Under the pieces are notes generated by a model, which was not told where the DNA came from, made no database searches, and saw only the letters and a list, made by a program, of their open reading frames with translations. A stretch of DNA of 23,004 nt from Prolixibacteraceae bacterium (GTDB lineage: Bacteria > Bacteroidota > Bacteroidia > Bacteroidales > Prolixibacteraceae), in the NCBI GenBank assembly GCA_003457135.1, contig DMSQ01000056.1, positions 4,554 to 27,557 of the forward strand. Direction: 5' to 3'. Shown in pieces: positions 6,939 to 14,211 of the stretch. A program made the position numbers and the translations under genes. How positions within the stretch are numbered: position 1 is the first letter of the stretch; the number at the start of each line of letters is the position of its first letter.

Positions 6939-7685
6939 ATGTATATAATGTATGTTGATGAGAGTGGCGACCCGGGGACTCATCCAAATAGTTCGCCACA
7001 CTTTATATTATCCGGTTTAATTGTTTCTCAGAACGACTGGGACAAGTATCTTATTCGCTTAAAGGAATTTAGAAAATCAATAAAATCAAAATACGGCTTA
7101 AATCAACGAACAGAAATACATGCATCCGAATTAATAAGGGTCAATAAATTGGAGGAATATAAGAAAATTTCAAAAAGCAAAAGGATCAATATCATTAAAG
7201 ACTATTGTTCACAACTGCCTATGATTTTTGATTCTGCAAGTGTAATAAACGTATGTATCAAAATTGAAGATCATCCAGATCACGATATTTTCAACTTGGC
7301 CTGGAGCAGGTTATTTCAACGATATGATACTTTTTTAAAGAAAAAAGCAAATGACAAAGGCATAATAGTGGCCGATGACACGGATAGTCTAAAATTAATG
7401 TCATTACAAAGAAAAATGAGATTGTACAATCCCATTCCTTCACATTTTAGTGGCACTTCTTATAACGCACCAATTGACAGCATTTTGGAGGATATATTTT
7501 CTCGATCATCGCATCATTCCTACTTTATTCAATCAGTAGATTTGATAGCACATTGCTTGTACCGAAAAGAATATCCCAAGGGAAGCTTGAGAAAATATGG
7601 ATTGGAGAATCAATTTCAAAAACTTGATCCTCTACTTTTAAAAGAAGCATGTAAAAGTGATGAATATGGAATTGTTAGGAAATAA
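6939..7685 (+). CDS. DUF3800 protein, RNase H-like fold
   Basis: I start the gene at ATG 6939 (MYIMYVDESGD); ATG 6948 is an alternative. The open frame extends further left, but that part is out-of-frame hsdS remnant. The 248-residue protein has the family hallmarks: an N-terminal strand ending V-D-E-S-G-D (residues 6-11), a middle acidic block IIVADDTDS, and a C-terminal QSVDLIAHCLYRKE resembling the Q-x-A-D-x-I motif. DUF3800 proteins are predicted to have an RNase H-like fold with these acidic residues at the active site, so nuclease activity is plausible, and the family is frequent near RM and phage-defence genes. It is the last cargo unit; a terminator starts 5 bases after the stop. Confidence 0.8.
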   Translation: MYIMYVDESGDPGTHPNSSPHFILSGLIVSQNDWDKYLIRLKEFRKSIKSKYGLNQRTEIHASELIRVNKLEEYKKISKSKRINIIKDYCSQLPMIFDSASVINVCIKIEDHPDHDIFNLAWSRLFQRYDTFLKKKANDKGIIVADDTDSLKLMSLQRKMRLYNPIPSHFSGTSYNAPIDSILEDIFSRSSHHSYFIQSVDLIAHCLYRKEYPKGSLRKYGLENQFQKLDPLLLKEACKSDEYGIVRK

Positions 7686-7689
7686 AAAA

Positions 7690-7717
7690 CCCCGGTTCAA
7701 AAACCGAGGATTTTTTT
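7690..7717 (+). terminator. Intrinsic terminator after the defence cargo
   Basis: CCCCGGTT, a CAAA loop, AACCGAGG (one mismatch) and then seven T. On the other strand the same stem is followed by a run of T as well, so it could terminate in both directions. Confidence 0.8.
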
Positions 7718-7879
7718 GCGGCCCGATAAAAACTAACGGTATTACCAAGTCGACTTATCTTTCGATCGGGGACACCCCAATCCTAATTTTTTCATTGCAA
7801 CTCTGGGAATGCGTGCAACGACACGCTTTATTCCTTATGAGAAATACAATGCAAATTTATAGTGCTAAGACCTCAAATT
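7718..7879. other. Structured intergenic region before hsdR
   Basis: No convincing gene here. A short + strand ORF over it runs through the terminator and is unlikely to be real. Two structures stand out. At about 7723-7771, CCCGAT pairs with ATCGGG and encloses two small palindromes (GGTATTACC and AAGTCGACTT), a branched, cloverleaf-like shape. At 7806-7834, GGAAT-GCGTG pairs with CACGC-ATTCC with a three-base bulge. It could be the 5' leader of hsdR, or a small RNA on the - strand ending at the bidirectional terminator. Confidence 0.4.
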
Positions 7880-7897
7880 ACATGATATTTGTCATGT
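7880..7897. promoter_or_regulatory. Inverted repeat, possible operator/promoter of hsdR
   Basis: ACATGA-TATTTG-TCATGT is a perfect 6-base inverted repeat ending 15 bases before the hsdR ATG. The spacer plus flank gives GATATTTG, one mismatch from the Bacteroidota -7 element TAnnTTTG, so a repressor bound here could cover the promoter. I could not place a convincing -33 element. Confidence 0.35.
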
Positions 7898-7912
7898 TTT
7901 AAATAATGATAG

Positions 7913-10900
7913 ATGAACACACCAAGTTTCAAAGAAGACCACATCAGCCAAATCCCTGCTTTGCAATTTTTGCAAAAATTAGGCTATACCTATCTCAGTC
8001 CGGTAGAAGCAGAAAATCTTAGAGTTGGAAAAACCAGTAATGTTTTGTTGGATGATATTTTGCGAAAACAGCTGAAGGAAATCAATTCGGAAAAGCGAAT
8101 CAGTTCAACAAAGACTACTTACATCAGCGATGCCAACATTGAAAATGGGATTCGTGCCTTGAAGGAATTGCCGATGAACGAAGGATACATTGCCGCCTGC
8201 GAAACGACTTATAACCTGATTACCCTTGGGAAAACATTTGACCAGAGCTTCGACGGAGATAAAAAAAGCATCACACTTCAATACATGGATTGGAAAAATT
8301 TGGAGAACAATATATTTCATGTAACCGAAGAATACAGTGTAATGCGCAGCACCAGCAAAGAGCATTACCGACCCGATGTGGTATTGTTCGTTAATGGTAT
8401 TCCAATTTGTGTTATCGAGTGCAAGCGACCAGACATGAAAGAGCCATTGAAACAGGCGATCAGCCAACATTTGCGAAGTCAGCAGGAAGATGGCATCCGG
8501 GCCTTGTATGTCTATTCTCAACTGACATTGAGTCTTGCAACCCAGGAAGCATCATACGCCACCAATGCCACACCTGAAAAGTTTTGGGCGAAGTGGGAGG
8601 AAAAATTCAATAACGAGGAAGAAGAACAGATATACAGAACCGATTTACAGGAATTAAAAAATCAGTCCTTAAATCCGGAGCAGAAAAACAAATTATTTGC
8701 GGACCGTTTTAAATATGTCAGGCAGTATTTTGATAATTTGGAGAACGAAAATATTTTACCAACTATTCAGGATGAGTATATATTCGGTTTATGCCGACCG
8801 GAGCGGCTGATGGATATAATTTTCAATTTCGTTCTGTTCGACAATGGAGAAAAAAAAATTGCACGATACCAACAGTATTTTGCCGTTAAAAAATCTATGA
8901 AACGTATCCTTCAAATTGAAGGAGGAAGACGAAATGGTGGAGTGATTTGGCACACGCAGGGAAGCGGGAAATCTTTAACCATGGTTATGCTTGCCCAGGC
9001 CATTGCCATGGAAAAATCAATTCGCAATCCGAAAATCGTTTTGGTAACCGACCGTACTGATTTGGATACTCAGATTACAGGTACATTTCGGAAATGTGGA
9101 ATGTTTGTAGAAAACGCTACCACCGGGCAACGATTGGTTGAATTACTTGAAAGTAAAAGCGATTCAGTAGTCACCACCATTATCAACAAGTTTGTTGCAG
9201 CCATAAAGAAAATCGGTAAGCCATTGCAAAGTCACGACATTTTTGTTTTGGTTGATGAAGGACACCGTACCCAGCATGGCACTTTCAATATTGAAATGCA
9301 GAAAACATTGCCCAATGCTTGTTTCATAGCTATGACCGGCACACCACTTTTCAAAAAAGATAAAAGTACGGCTGCGAAATTCGGGGGTATCATTGATGCA
9401 TATACGGTTGATCAGGCCGTAAAAGACAAGGCTGTAGTTCCGCTTCTGTATGAAGGAAGACTGGCAAGGCAAACTGTAAATGCAAGCCCGCTGGATACAT
9501 TTTTCGAAATGGTTTCAGAACCCTTGACCGAATACCAAAAAGCCGATTTCAAAAAGAAGTTCAGCAGAGCAGACCAGTTGAACGGTGCTGAACAAAAAAT
9601 ATATACGATCGCATGGAACATCAGTAGGCATTTCCGCGACAATTGGCAAAATACTCCCTTTAAAGCCCAATTGGTTTGCGACAAAAAAATAAATGCCATT
9701 CGTTACAAAGAATTTCTGGACGAAATTGGATTGGTGAGCAGTGAAGTTCTGATTTCATCCATCGACGAAAGAGAAGGTGAAGATAGTGCCTATGAAAAAT
9801 CCACGGAGAAGGAAAATCGCTTTTGGAAAAAGATGATGGATGAACATGGTAATCAAAAAAAATATGAGAAGAACATCATCAGCCGTTTTAAAAATCAAAA
9901 AGATCCTGAAATCATTATTGTAGTAGATAAATTACTTACCGGATTTGATGAACCCAAGAACACGGTTTTGTATCTTACCCGAAACCTGCAGGGACATAAA
10001 CTTTTGCAAGCCATTGCGAGGGTAAACCGTATTTACCCTGATAAGGAATTTGGCTATATCATTGACTATTATGGTGTGATTGAGAATTTGGATGATGCCT
10101 TGCAATTGTATTCCTCTTTCGAGGAGTTTGATTCAGATGACCTGGAAGGCACATTGGTAAACATCAATGAAGAAATCAAAAAGCTACCACAAAAGTATTC
10201 AGAACTATGGGACATTTTCAAAATCATCACCAATAAACGTGATGCAGAAGCCTATCAATTGCTGTTGAAAGATGAAGCAATAAGAGCTTTGTTTTACGAT
10301 AAACTGGCAGCGTTTGCTAAAGGTTTGAAATTAGCGCTTTCATCCATCCAATTTTATAATCAGGTAGATGAAAAAACGATCAACCGTTATAAATCAGATT
10401 TGATCATGTTCGTAAAGCTGCGCTTAGCCGTAATTGAAAGATATTCAGATACAATTGATTACAAGCAATATGAAGGTCAGATTCAAAAATTGATTGACAC
10501 GCACATTACCACTGAGAAAGTTGAAATCATCACTGAACTGGTTGATATTTTTGATAAAGAAAAATTTCAACAGGAAGTAGAAAATACAACAGGAAAAGCA
10601 GCCAAAGCAGATAAGATTGCCAGCAGAACTTCAAAACACATTTCGGAGAAGATGGAAGAAGACCCGGCATTTTACAAAAAGTTCTCACAAATGCTGAAAG
10701 AAACCATTGCGGATTACGAAGCCAAGCGGATTAATGAAGTCCAGTATCTCAATAAGGTTCAGGAAATAATGAACAATGTTTTGTCTCACACCGACAGTGA
10801 TATTCCTGAAGCGTTGAAAGACAAAGATGTGGCAAAGGCATTTTATGGTTTGAATGTTGAATCACTCAGCGAAAAAATTCAGGATCCAATAATCAGGAGA

Positions 10901-11140
10901 GAGATTTCAACACAGGCGGCTTTGAACATAGATGAAATGATTCAAAAAGCCGTTTTGGATAACGGCAAATCAATTGTTGACTGGCAATATAAAACCAATA
11001 TTACCGGAAAGCTTCAAATTGAAATTGGAGATTATTTGATTGATGAAGTACGTGATAAATATAACATTAACCTGTCTTTTGGTGAGTTGGATGAAATTGC
11101 CAATAAATGTATTGAAGTTGCAAAAATCCGCTACAAATAA
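7913..11140 (+). CDS. hsdR: Type I restriction endonuclease subunit HsdR
   Basis: HsdR is the motor and nuclease of type I RM: it translocates DNA past HsdS-HsdM and cleaves far from the site. The 1075-residue length is normal. An N-terminal PD-(D/E)xK nuclease is visible: PDVVLFVNGIPICVIECKRP, with D155, E169 and K171. Superfamily 2 motifs follow: THTQGSGKS (Walker A, about 348-352), VLVDEGHRTQ (motif II, about 446), AMTGTP (motif III, about 473) and LLQAIARVNR (motif VI, about 699). The C-terminal third is helical and probably contacts the methyltransferase core. It is separated from hsdS by some 5 kb of cargo and a terminator, so it likely has its own promoter. Its stop overlaps the next start as TAATG. 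Confidence 0.96.
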   Translation: MNTPSFKEDHISQIPALQFLQKLGYTYLSPVEAENLRVGKTSNVLLDDILRKQLKEINSEKRISSTKTTYISDANIENGIRALKELPMNEGYIAACETTYNLITLGKTFDQSFDGDKKSITLQYMDWKNLENNIFHVTEEYSVMRSTSKEHYRPDVVLFVNGIPICVIECKRPDMKEPLKQAISQHLRSQQEDGIRALYVYSQLTLSLATQEASYATNATPEKFWAKWEEKFNNEEEEQIYRTDLQELKNQSLNPEQKNKLFADRFKYVRQYFDNLENENILPTIQDEYIFGLCRPERLMDIIFNFVLFDNGEKKIARYQQYFAVKKSMKRILQIEGGRRNGGVIWHTQGSGKSLTMVMLAQAIAMEKSIRNPKIVLVTDRTDLDTQITGTFRKCGMFVENATTGQRLVELLESKSDSVVTTIINKFVAAIKKIGKPLQSHDIFVLVDEGHRTQHGTFNIEMQKTLPNACFIAMTGTPLFKKDKSTAAKFGGIIDAYTVDQAVKDKAVVPLLYEGRLARQTVNASPLDTFFEMVSEPLTEYQKADFKKKFSRADQLNGAEQKIYTIAWNISRHFRDNWQNTPFKAQLVCDKKINAIRYKEFLDEIGLVSSEVLISSIDEREGEDSAYEKSTEKENRFWKKMMDEHGNQKKYEKNIISRFKNQKDPEIIIVVDKLLTGFDEPKNTVLYLTRNLQGHKLLQAIARVNRIYPDKEFGYIIDYYGVIENLDDALQLYSSFEEFDSDDLEGTLVNINEEIKKLPQKYSELWDIFKIITNKRDAEAYQLLLKDEAIRALFYDKLAAFAKGLKLALSSIQFYNQVDEKTINRYKSDLIMFVKLRLAVIERYSDTIDYKQYEGQIQKLIDTHITTEKVEIITELVDIFDKEKFQQEVENTTGKAAKADKIASRTSKHISEKMEEDPAFYKKFSQMLKETIADYEAKRINEVQYLNKVQEIMNNVLSHTDSDIPEALKDKDVAKAFYGLNVESLSEKIQDPIIRREISTQAALNIDEMIQKAVLDNGKSIVDWQYKTNITGKLQIEIGDYLIDEVRDKYNINLSFGELDEIANKCIEVAKIRYK

Positions 11141-11835
11141 TGACTGAAAGTATTGAATTTGGCTCGAAACGAATTGATTTTCATTTGGATTATTCCAACC
11201 GAAAATCTCTTGGAATAACTGTAACACCCGACTTGGAAGTTTCGGTAAAAGCGCCTATAGATACACCTATAGAAAAGGTAAAGGAAAAGATTATTAAAAA
11301 AGCGCCTTGGATAATCAGGCAACAAAGCTTTTTCCTAACCTTTCATCCAAAATTGACTGATCGGAAATTTGTTGGTGGTGAAACCCATCTTTATTTTGGC
11401 CGTCAATACCGTTTGAAAATTATACTCGAACCGGTTGAAAGTGTAAAACTTAAAGGCAAGTTCATAGAGGTTACAACGCTTGACAAAGCAAGAGTTGAAG
11501 AATTAGTAAACAATTGGTATTTACAAAATGCAAAAAAGAAGCTTCGTGCCATTGCCCAGGAACTAATTGAAAAATTTAAAAAACACAAAGTTGAACCCAG
11601 CTCAATCATATTGAGAGAAATGCCGACACGCTGGGGAAGCTGCACTGCCAAAGGAAAAATCATTCTGAATCCGGAATTAATAAAAGCTCCCAAAGGTTGC
11701 ATAGAATATGTGATCATTCACGAACTCTGTCATTTAATCCATCACGACCACACCCGGAAATTCCTCGATCTTCAGACCAGAGAAATGCCAAACTGGGAAA
11801 AATGGAAAATGAAACTGGAAAAGTTACTTGCCTGA
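11140..11835 (+). CDS. YgjP/SprT-like zinc metallopeptidase (DUF45)
   Basis: The 231-residue protein has the DUF45/YgjP layout: an N-terminal beta-rich part, then MPTRWGSCTAKGKIILNPEL (about 161-180) and VIIHELCHLIHHDHTRKF, giving the zinc motif H194-E195-x-x-H198 with H204 as likely third ligand. Such proteins are predicted metal-dependent peptidases related to M48 and are often linked to type I RM operons. The ATG overlaps the hsdR stop, implying translational coupling. A role in controlling or turning over HsdR is possible by analogy with proteolytic control of type I enzymes in other bacteria, but that is inference. Confidence 0.9.
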   Translation: MTESIEFGSKRIDFHLDYSNRKSLGITVTPDLEVSVKAPIDTPIEKVKEKIIKKAPWIIRQQSFFLTFHPKLTDRKFVGGETHLYFGRQYRLKIILEPVESVKLKGKFIEVTTLDKARVEELVNNWYLQNAKKKLRAIAQELIEKFKKHKVEPSSIILREMPTRWGSCTAKGKIILNPELIKAPKGCIEYVIIHELCHLIHHDHTRKFLDLQTREMPNWEKWKMKLEKLLA

Positions 11836-11885
11836 TTAAAAAGTACAAAAACGTTCCATAATAAGAGATAATCAATTTATTCACC

Positions 11886-11915
11886 CGAAACCTATCCTTA
11901 GTTTTCGTTTTTTTT
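11886..11915 (+). terminator. Probable terminator of the hsdR operon
   Basis: CGAAAC, a nine-base loop, GTTTTCG and then eight T. The stem is weak, but the T run and position 50 bases after the metallopeptidase stop fit. Confidence 0.5.
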
Positions 11916-11956
11916 AACTCCACGGGATTGACTGAAGCATAGAGTTACTACTCTCA

Positions 11957-12151
11957 CTCAATTTTTTCTCCAAAGTTATTTCCGCATTCCGGAAAAGTCA
12001 AGGGTTGCATGCACGCCTTCAATAATATACTCCGGTGGCTGAGCTTGTCGAAGCCGCCCTTGACAAGAATCCTGTCTGCTCAATGTGCAATTGGCTCAAA
12101 ATTAATTGGAGAGCCAGCCGAAAAAAATCCTCAGGGCAGAGGTGACTTAAA
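11957..12151 (+). repeat. Leader repeat family 1, copy a (upstream of the RadC-like gene)
   Basis: This fills most of the 316-base gap 11836-12151. It shares a series of blocks, in the same order, with 13504-13762: ACTCAA, AAAGTTATT, CCGGAAAAGTCAAGG, a GAGCTTGTCGAAG palindromic (REP-like) element, CGCCCTTGACAAGAATCCTG, GCTCAATGT, GAGCCAG and CAGGG just before the start codon. GTCAAGGG (11997-12004) can pair with CCCTTGAC (12057-12064), closing a loop that contains the REP-like hairpin GGTGGCT/AGCCGCC. Confidence 0.7.
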
Positions 12152-12625
12152 ATGCAAAAGAATTTATTTACTCCGGTGCCAATGTACAATTCAACTTTGG
12201 CAGAAATCGAAATCAGTTACAAACCCAAGTACAAAGCTTCAGATTTACCCAAGGTGGTTACTTCAGCTGATGCTTACGGCTATTTAAAAGATGTTTTCCC
12301 CAGTTTGGATTACCGTGAATATTTCTACATCCTGTGCCTGAACCGGAATAACAAAGTTTTGGGATACTGCCAGATTTCTGCAGGAGGATTATGTGGCACG
12401 ATTGCAGACGTTAGAATGATTATGCAGACGGCACTTAAAAGTTCTGCCACATCAATTGTTTTGTCGCACAACCACCCGTCGGGGAACCTTGTGCCCAGTG
12501 AAGCTGACAAAGATCTCACCAAGAAGATCCGCGAAGCGGGTAAAGTTCTCGACATCGCGGTATTGGATCATCTGATTATTACTTCAGAATCTTACTTCTC
12601 CTTTGCTGATGAAGGATTGATGTAG
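12152..12625 (+). CDS. RadC-like JAB/JAMM domain protein
   Basis: The 157-residue protein is the C-terminal JAMM-type half of RadC without the N-terminal helix-hairpin-helix part. The metal motif is clear: LSHNHPSGNLVPSEADKDLT, with H106-x-H108-x-S110 and D119; E57 in DYREYFYILCLN is the likely acidic partner. Short RadC-like proteins are common on Bacteroidota phages, prophages and integrative elements; their biochemical role is not settled and the original DNA-repair assignment for RadC is doubtful. The start at 12152 follows the leader repeat. The gene has its own terminator, so it may be a separate transcription unit at the left end of the phage region. Confidence 0.88.
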   Translation: MQKNLFTPVPMYNSTLAEIEISYKPKYKASDLPKVVTSADAYGYLKDVFPSLDYREYFYILCLNRNNKVLGYCQISAGGLCGTIADVRMIMQTALKSSATSIVLSHNHPSGNLVPSEADKDLTKKIREAGKVLDIAVLDHLIITSESYFSFADEGLM

Positions 12626-12628
12626 AAG

Positions 12629-12649
12629 AAAGGCTTCGGCCTTTTTTTT
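12629..12649 (+). terminator. Intrinsic terminator after the RadC-like gene
   Basis: AAAGGC-TTCG-GCCTTT followed by a run of T; a stable UUCG tetraloop hairpin. Confidence 0.85.
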
Positions 12650-12671
12650 ATTCATTCAAATTCATAACAAG

Positions 12672-13415
12672 ATGGAAAAGTTGAAAAGTTTTTCACAGTA
12701 TATGCAGCAGCTGGCAGGGCGAAACAGCATATCCAATGTTTTTACAGATTTTCTCGAAATGTCGGTTTGTGCCCTGTCACTCGGAGCCATGGAAGCTCGT
12801 CACCTCGAAATAGTAGGCAGATACAATAAGCACGAAGTCAATCTGATGGCTGATGCATTTGCTGCACTGGTTTTGGAAATGGATAACGACGGCGAAGGTT
12901 TAAGAGACATTTTCGGAGATTTTTACATGGAACACATTAGCCACGGGCATAATGGACAGTTTTTCACTCCGGAACATATTTGCGAACTCATGGCCCGGGT
13001 TCAGGGAGAAATCGAAAACGGTTCCCGGGTTCTGGATTGCGCCTGCGGATCGGGCCGAACATTACTGGCAGCCGCAAAAATAAACCGGAACGCATACTTT
13101 TACGGTGCCGATATTGATCGTAACTGCTGTATGATGTGCCTGATAAACCAATGCCTGAATGGATTATTGGGAGAAGTGGCATGGATGAATTCGCTATCCA
13201 ATCAGTTTTTTGGAGCATGGCAAATACAGCTTCATCCAACAGGAGGAATCCCATACATTGTGCCAATCACCGAAGCCGAGAGCTTGATCGTGCTGAAACT
13301 ACCAGCGCAAAAAGCTACTCAGATAAAAGTGCCAATGCCTGAATTTACAGATGTTCTTGCTGAACTTATCGATACTGTTCCTGTCAAAGCGCAACAGCTT
13401 CTGTTTAATTTCTAA
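12672..13415 (+). CDS. N6-adenine DNA methylase-like protein (mobile-element type)
   Basis: The 247-residue protein resembles the N6_Mtase domain of HsdM. GQFFTPEHICELMARV lies at 95-110 and the SAM-binding motif I, RVLDCACGSGRTLLAAA, at 119-135, followed by FYGADIDRNCCMMCLINQCL (motif II region). The expected catalytic motif IV, (D/N)PP(Y/F), is not visible; after motif II the chain goes to EVAWMNSLSNQFFGAWQIQ. It is about half the length of an HsdM and lacks its C-terminal helical domain, so it is unlikely to be the missing HsdM of the RM system to the left. Related short methylase-like proteins are frequent on Bacteroidota mobile elements. It may bind SAM or DNA without methylating, or act with a partner. 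Confidence 0.78.
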   Translation: MEKLKSFSQYMQQLAGRNSISNVFTDFLEMSVCALSLGAMEARHLEIVGRYNKHEVNLMADAFAALVLEMDNDGEGLRDIFGDFYMEHISHGHNGQFFTPEHICELMARVQGEIENGSRVLDCACGSGRTLLAAAKINRNAYFYGADIDRNCCMMCLINQCLNGLLGEVAWMNSLSNQFFGAWQIQLHPTGGIPYIVPITEAESLIVLKLPAQKATQIKVPMPEFTDVLAELIDTVPVKAQQLLFNF

Positions 13416-13434
13416 GCCCTTCAGGGCTTTTTTT
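13414..13434 (+). terminator. Intrinsic terminator after the methylase-like gene
   Basis: AAGCCC-TTCA-GGGCTT followed by T5; it overlaps the TAA stop of the methylase-like gene. Confidence 0.85.
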
Positions 13435-13503
13435 GTTCGAATAGTAAACTACCTCTTATATTCTTTTTTTTTGGTTCAACACGTGACATGGAAATTCTTG
13501 TTA

Positions 13504-13762
13504 CACTCAAATTAGTGGATAAAGTTATTGATCGCCATCCGGAAAAGTCAAGGCTTTGGGTTTCTCCTAATCTGTTTGACAAAAACAACACTTCGTGCTT
13601 GTTCAGTTTTTCCAATCGTTCCCTGAGCATGTCGAAGGGATTGGAAATACAGACATTCGCCCTTGACAAGAATCCTGATGGCTCAATGTTGATTATCCAT
13701 AATTTAATTTTAACCGGCGAGCCAGAAGCCAAAATAAGACCCTAAGGCAGGGGCAAAATGTT
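13504..13762 (+). repeat. Leader repeat family 1, copy b (upstream of the 124-residue gene)
   Basis: This accounts for most of the 347-base gap 13416-13762. It carries the same ordered blocks as 11957-12151, including AAAGTTATT, CCGGAAAAGTCAAGG, CGCCCTTGACAAGAATCCTG and GCTCAATGT. GTCAAGG (13547-13553) can pair with CCTTGAC further on. The REP-like hairpin here is CCCTGAGCATGTCGAAGGG, with different outer bases from copy a but its own arms still complementary. An 85-codon ORF over the region is probably chance. The remaining part, 13435-13503, shows nothing else. Confidence 0.7.
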
Positions 13763-14137
13763 ATGGGTAAATCTAATGTTGCAGAAAAAACAGCCAATGT
13801 TGCTGAAGTAGTTGAAGTTGTAGAAGTTGCTCCGGTTTTGACAATTGTGAAAGACGAAGTCGAAGCACCACGGAAGCTGACACTTGATGAAAGGATTCAA
13901 AGAGTGGAGGATTTATCATTGCTGATCGACCGTTGGAAAACCTTGAATGATTCACGTCGCAAGTTGCAAACCTTCCAGATCGGAGCTGATTCTCTCAGTT
14001 CTGTGATCAGTTTGCGGGATTCAAATGGAAATGAGTTCAAAACCTCCAACTCAGCAGTGATCACCTCTGTTATCGACGAAATGAAACGAACCCTGGATGT
14101 GAAAGTCCGTGATGTTGAAGAGCAAATTAACCTTTAA
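13763..14137 (+). CDS. Hypothetical phage-associated protein, coiled-coil
   Basis: This 124-residue protein is not recognised. An N-terminal low-complexity stretch (VAEVVEVVEVAPVL) is followed from about residue 40 by amphipathic helices (LDERIQRVEDLSLLIDRWK and later VIDEMKRTLDVKVRDVEEQI) likely to form coiled coils, with a short beta-like segment between. It starts at ATG 13763 directly after leader repeat 1b and ends before a strong terminator, so it is probably transcribed alone. Its isolated, abundant-product style of unit and its place before the portal gene could suit a scaffolding or accessory protein, but nothing shows this directly. Confidence 0.65.
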   Translation: MGKSNVAEKTANVAEVVEVVEVAPVLTIVKDEVEAPRKLTLDERIQRVEDLSLLIDRWKTLNDSRRKLQTFQIGADSLSSVISLRDSNGNEFKTSNSAVITSVIDEMKRTLDVKVRDVEEQINL

Positions 14138-14144
14138 CCAAGAG

Positions 14145-14167
14145 TGGGGCTTACGCCCCATTTTTTT
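14145..14167 (+). terminator. Intrinsic terminator after the 124-residue gene
   Basis: TGGGGC-TTAC-GCCCCA followed by seven T. Confidence 0.88.
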
Positions 14168-14211
14168 GTTCGCTCAGGTTTGACTTAGATTTTAGAACCG
14201 CGCTCCGGAAA

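Noticed and set aside
7723..7771. Cloverleaf-like fold as a tRNA
   Set aside because: Too short, and no T-loop GTTCGAAnC or anticodon arm could be found on either strand.
7657..7902. 81-codon + strand ORF between DUF3800 and hsdR
   Set aside because: It begins inside the DUF3800 gene, reads through the terminator and the hairpins, and shows no recognisable protein pattern.
12009..12287. 92-codon + strand ORF
   Set aside because: It covers leader repeat 1a and then overlaps the RadC-like gene in another frame.
12672..13415. Methylase-like gene as the missing HsdM
   Set aside because: Half the length of HsdM, lacks a visible catalytic motif, and lies in the phage module after a terminator and leader repeat.
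13488..13745. 85-codon + strand ORF
   Set aside because: It lies wholly in leader repeat 1b, including the REP-like hairpin, and the matching region before 12152 does not keep the same protein.
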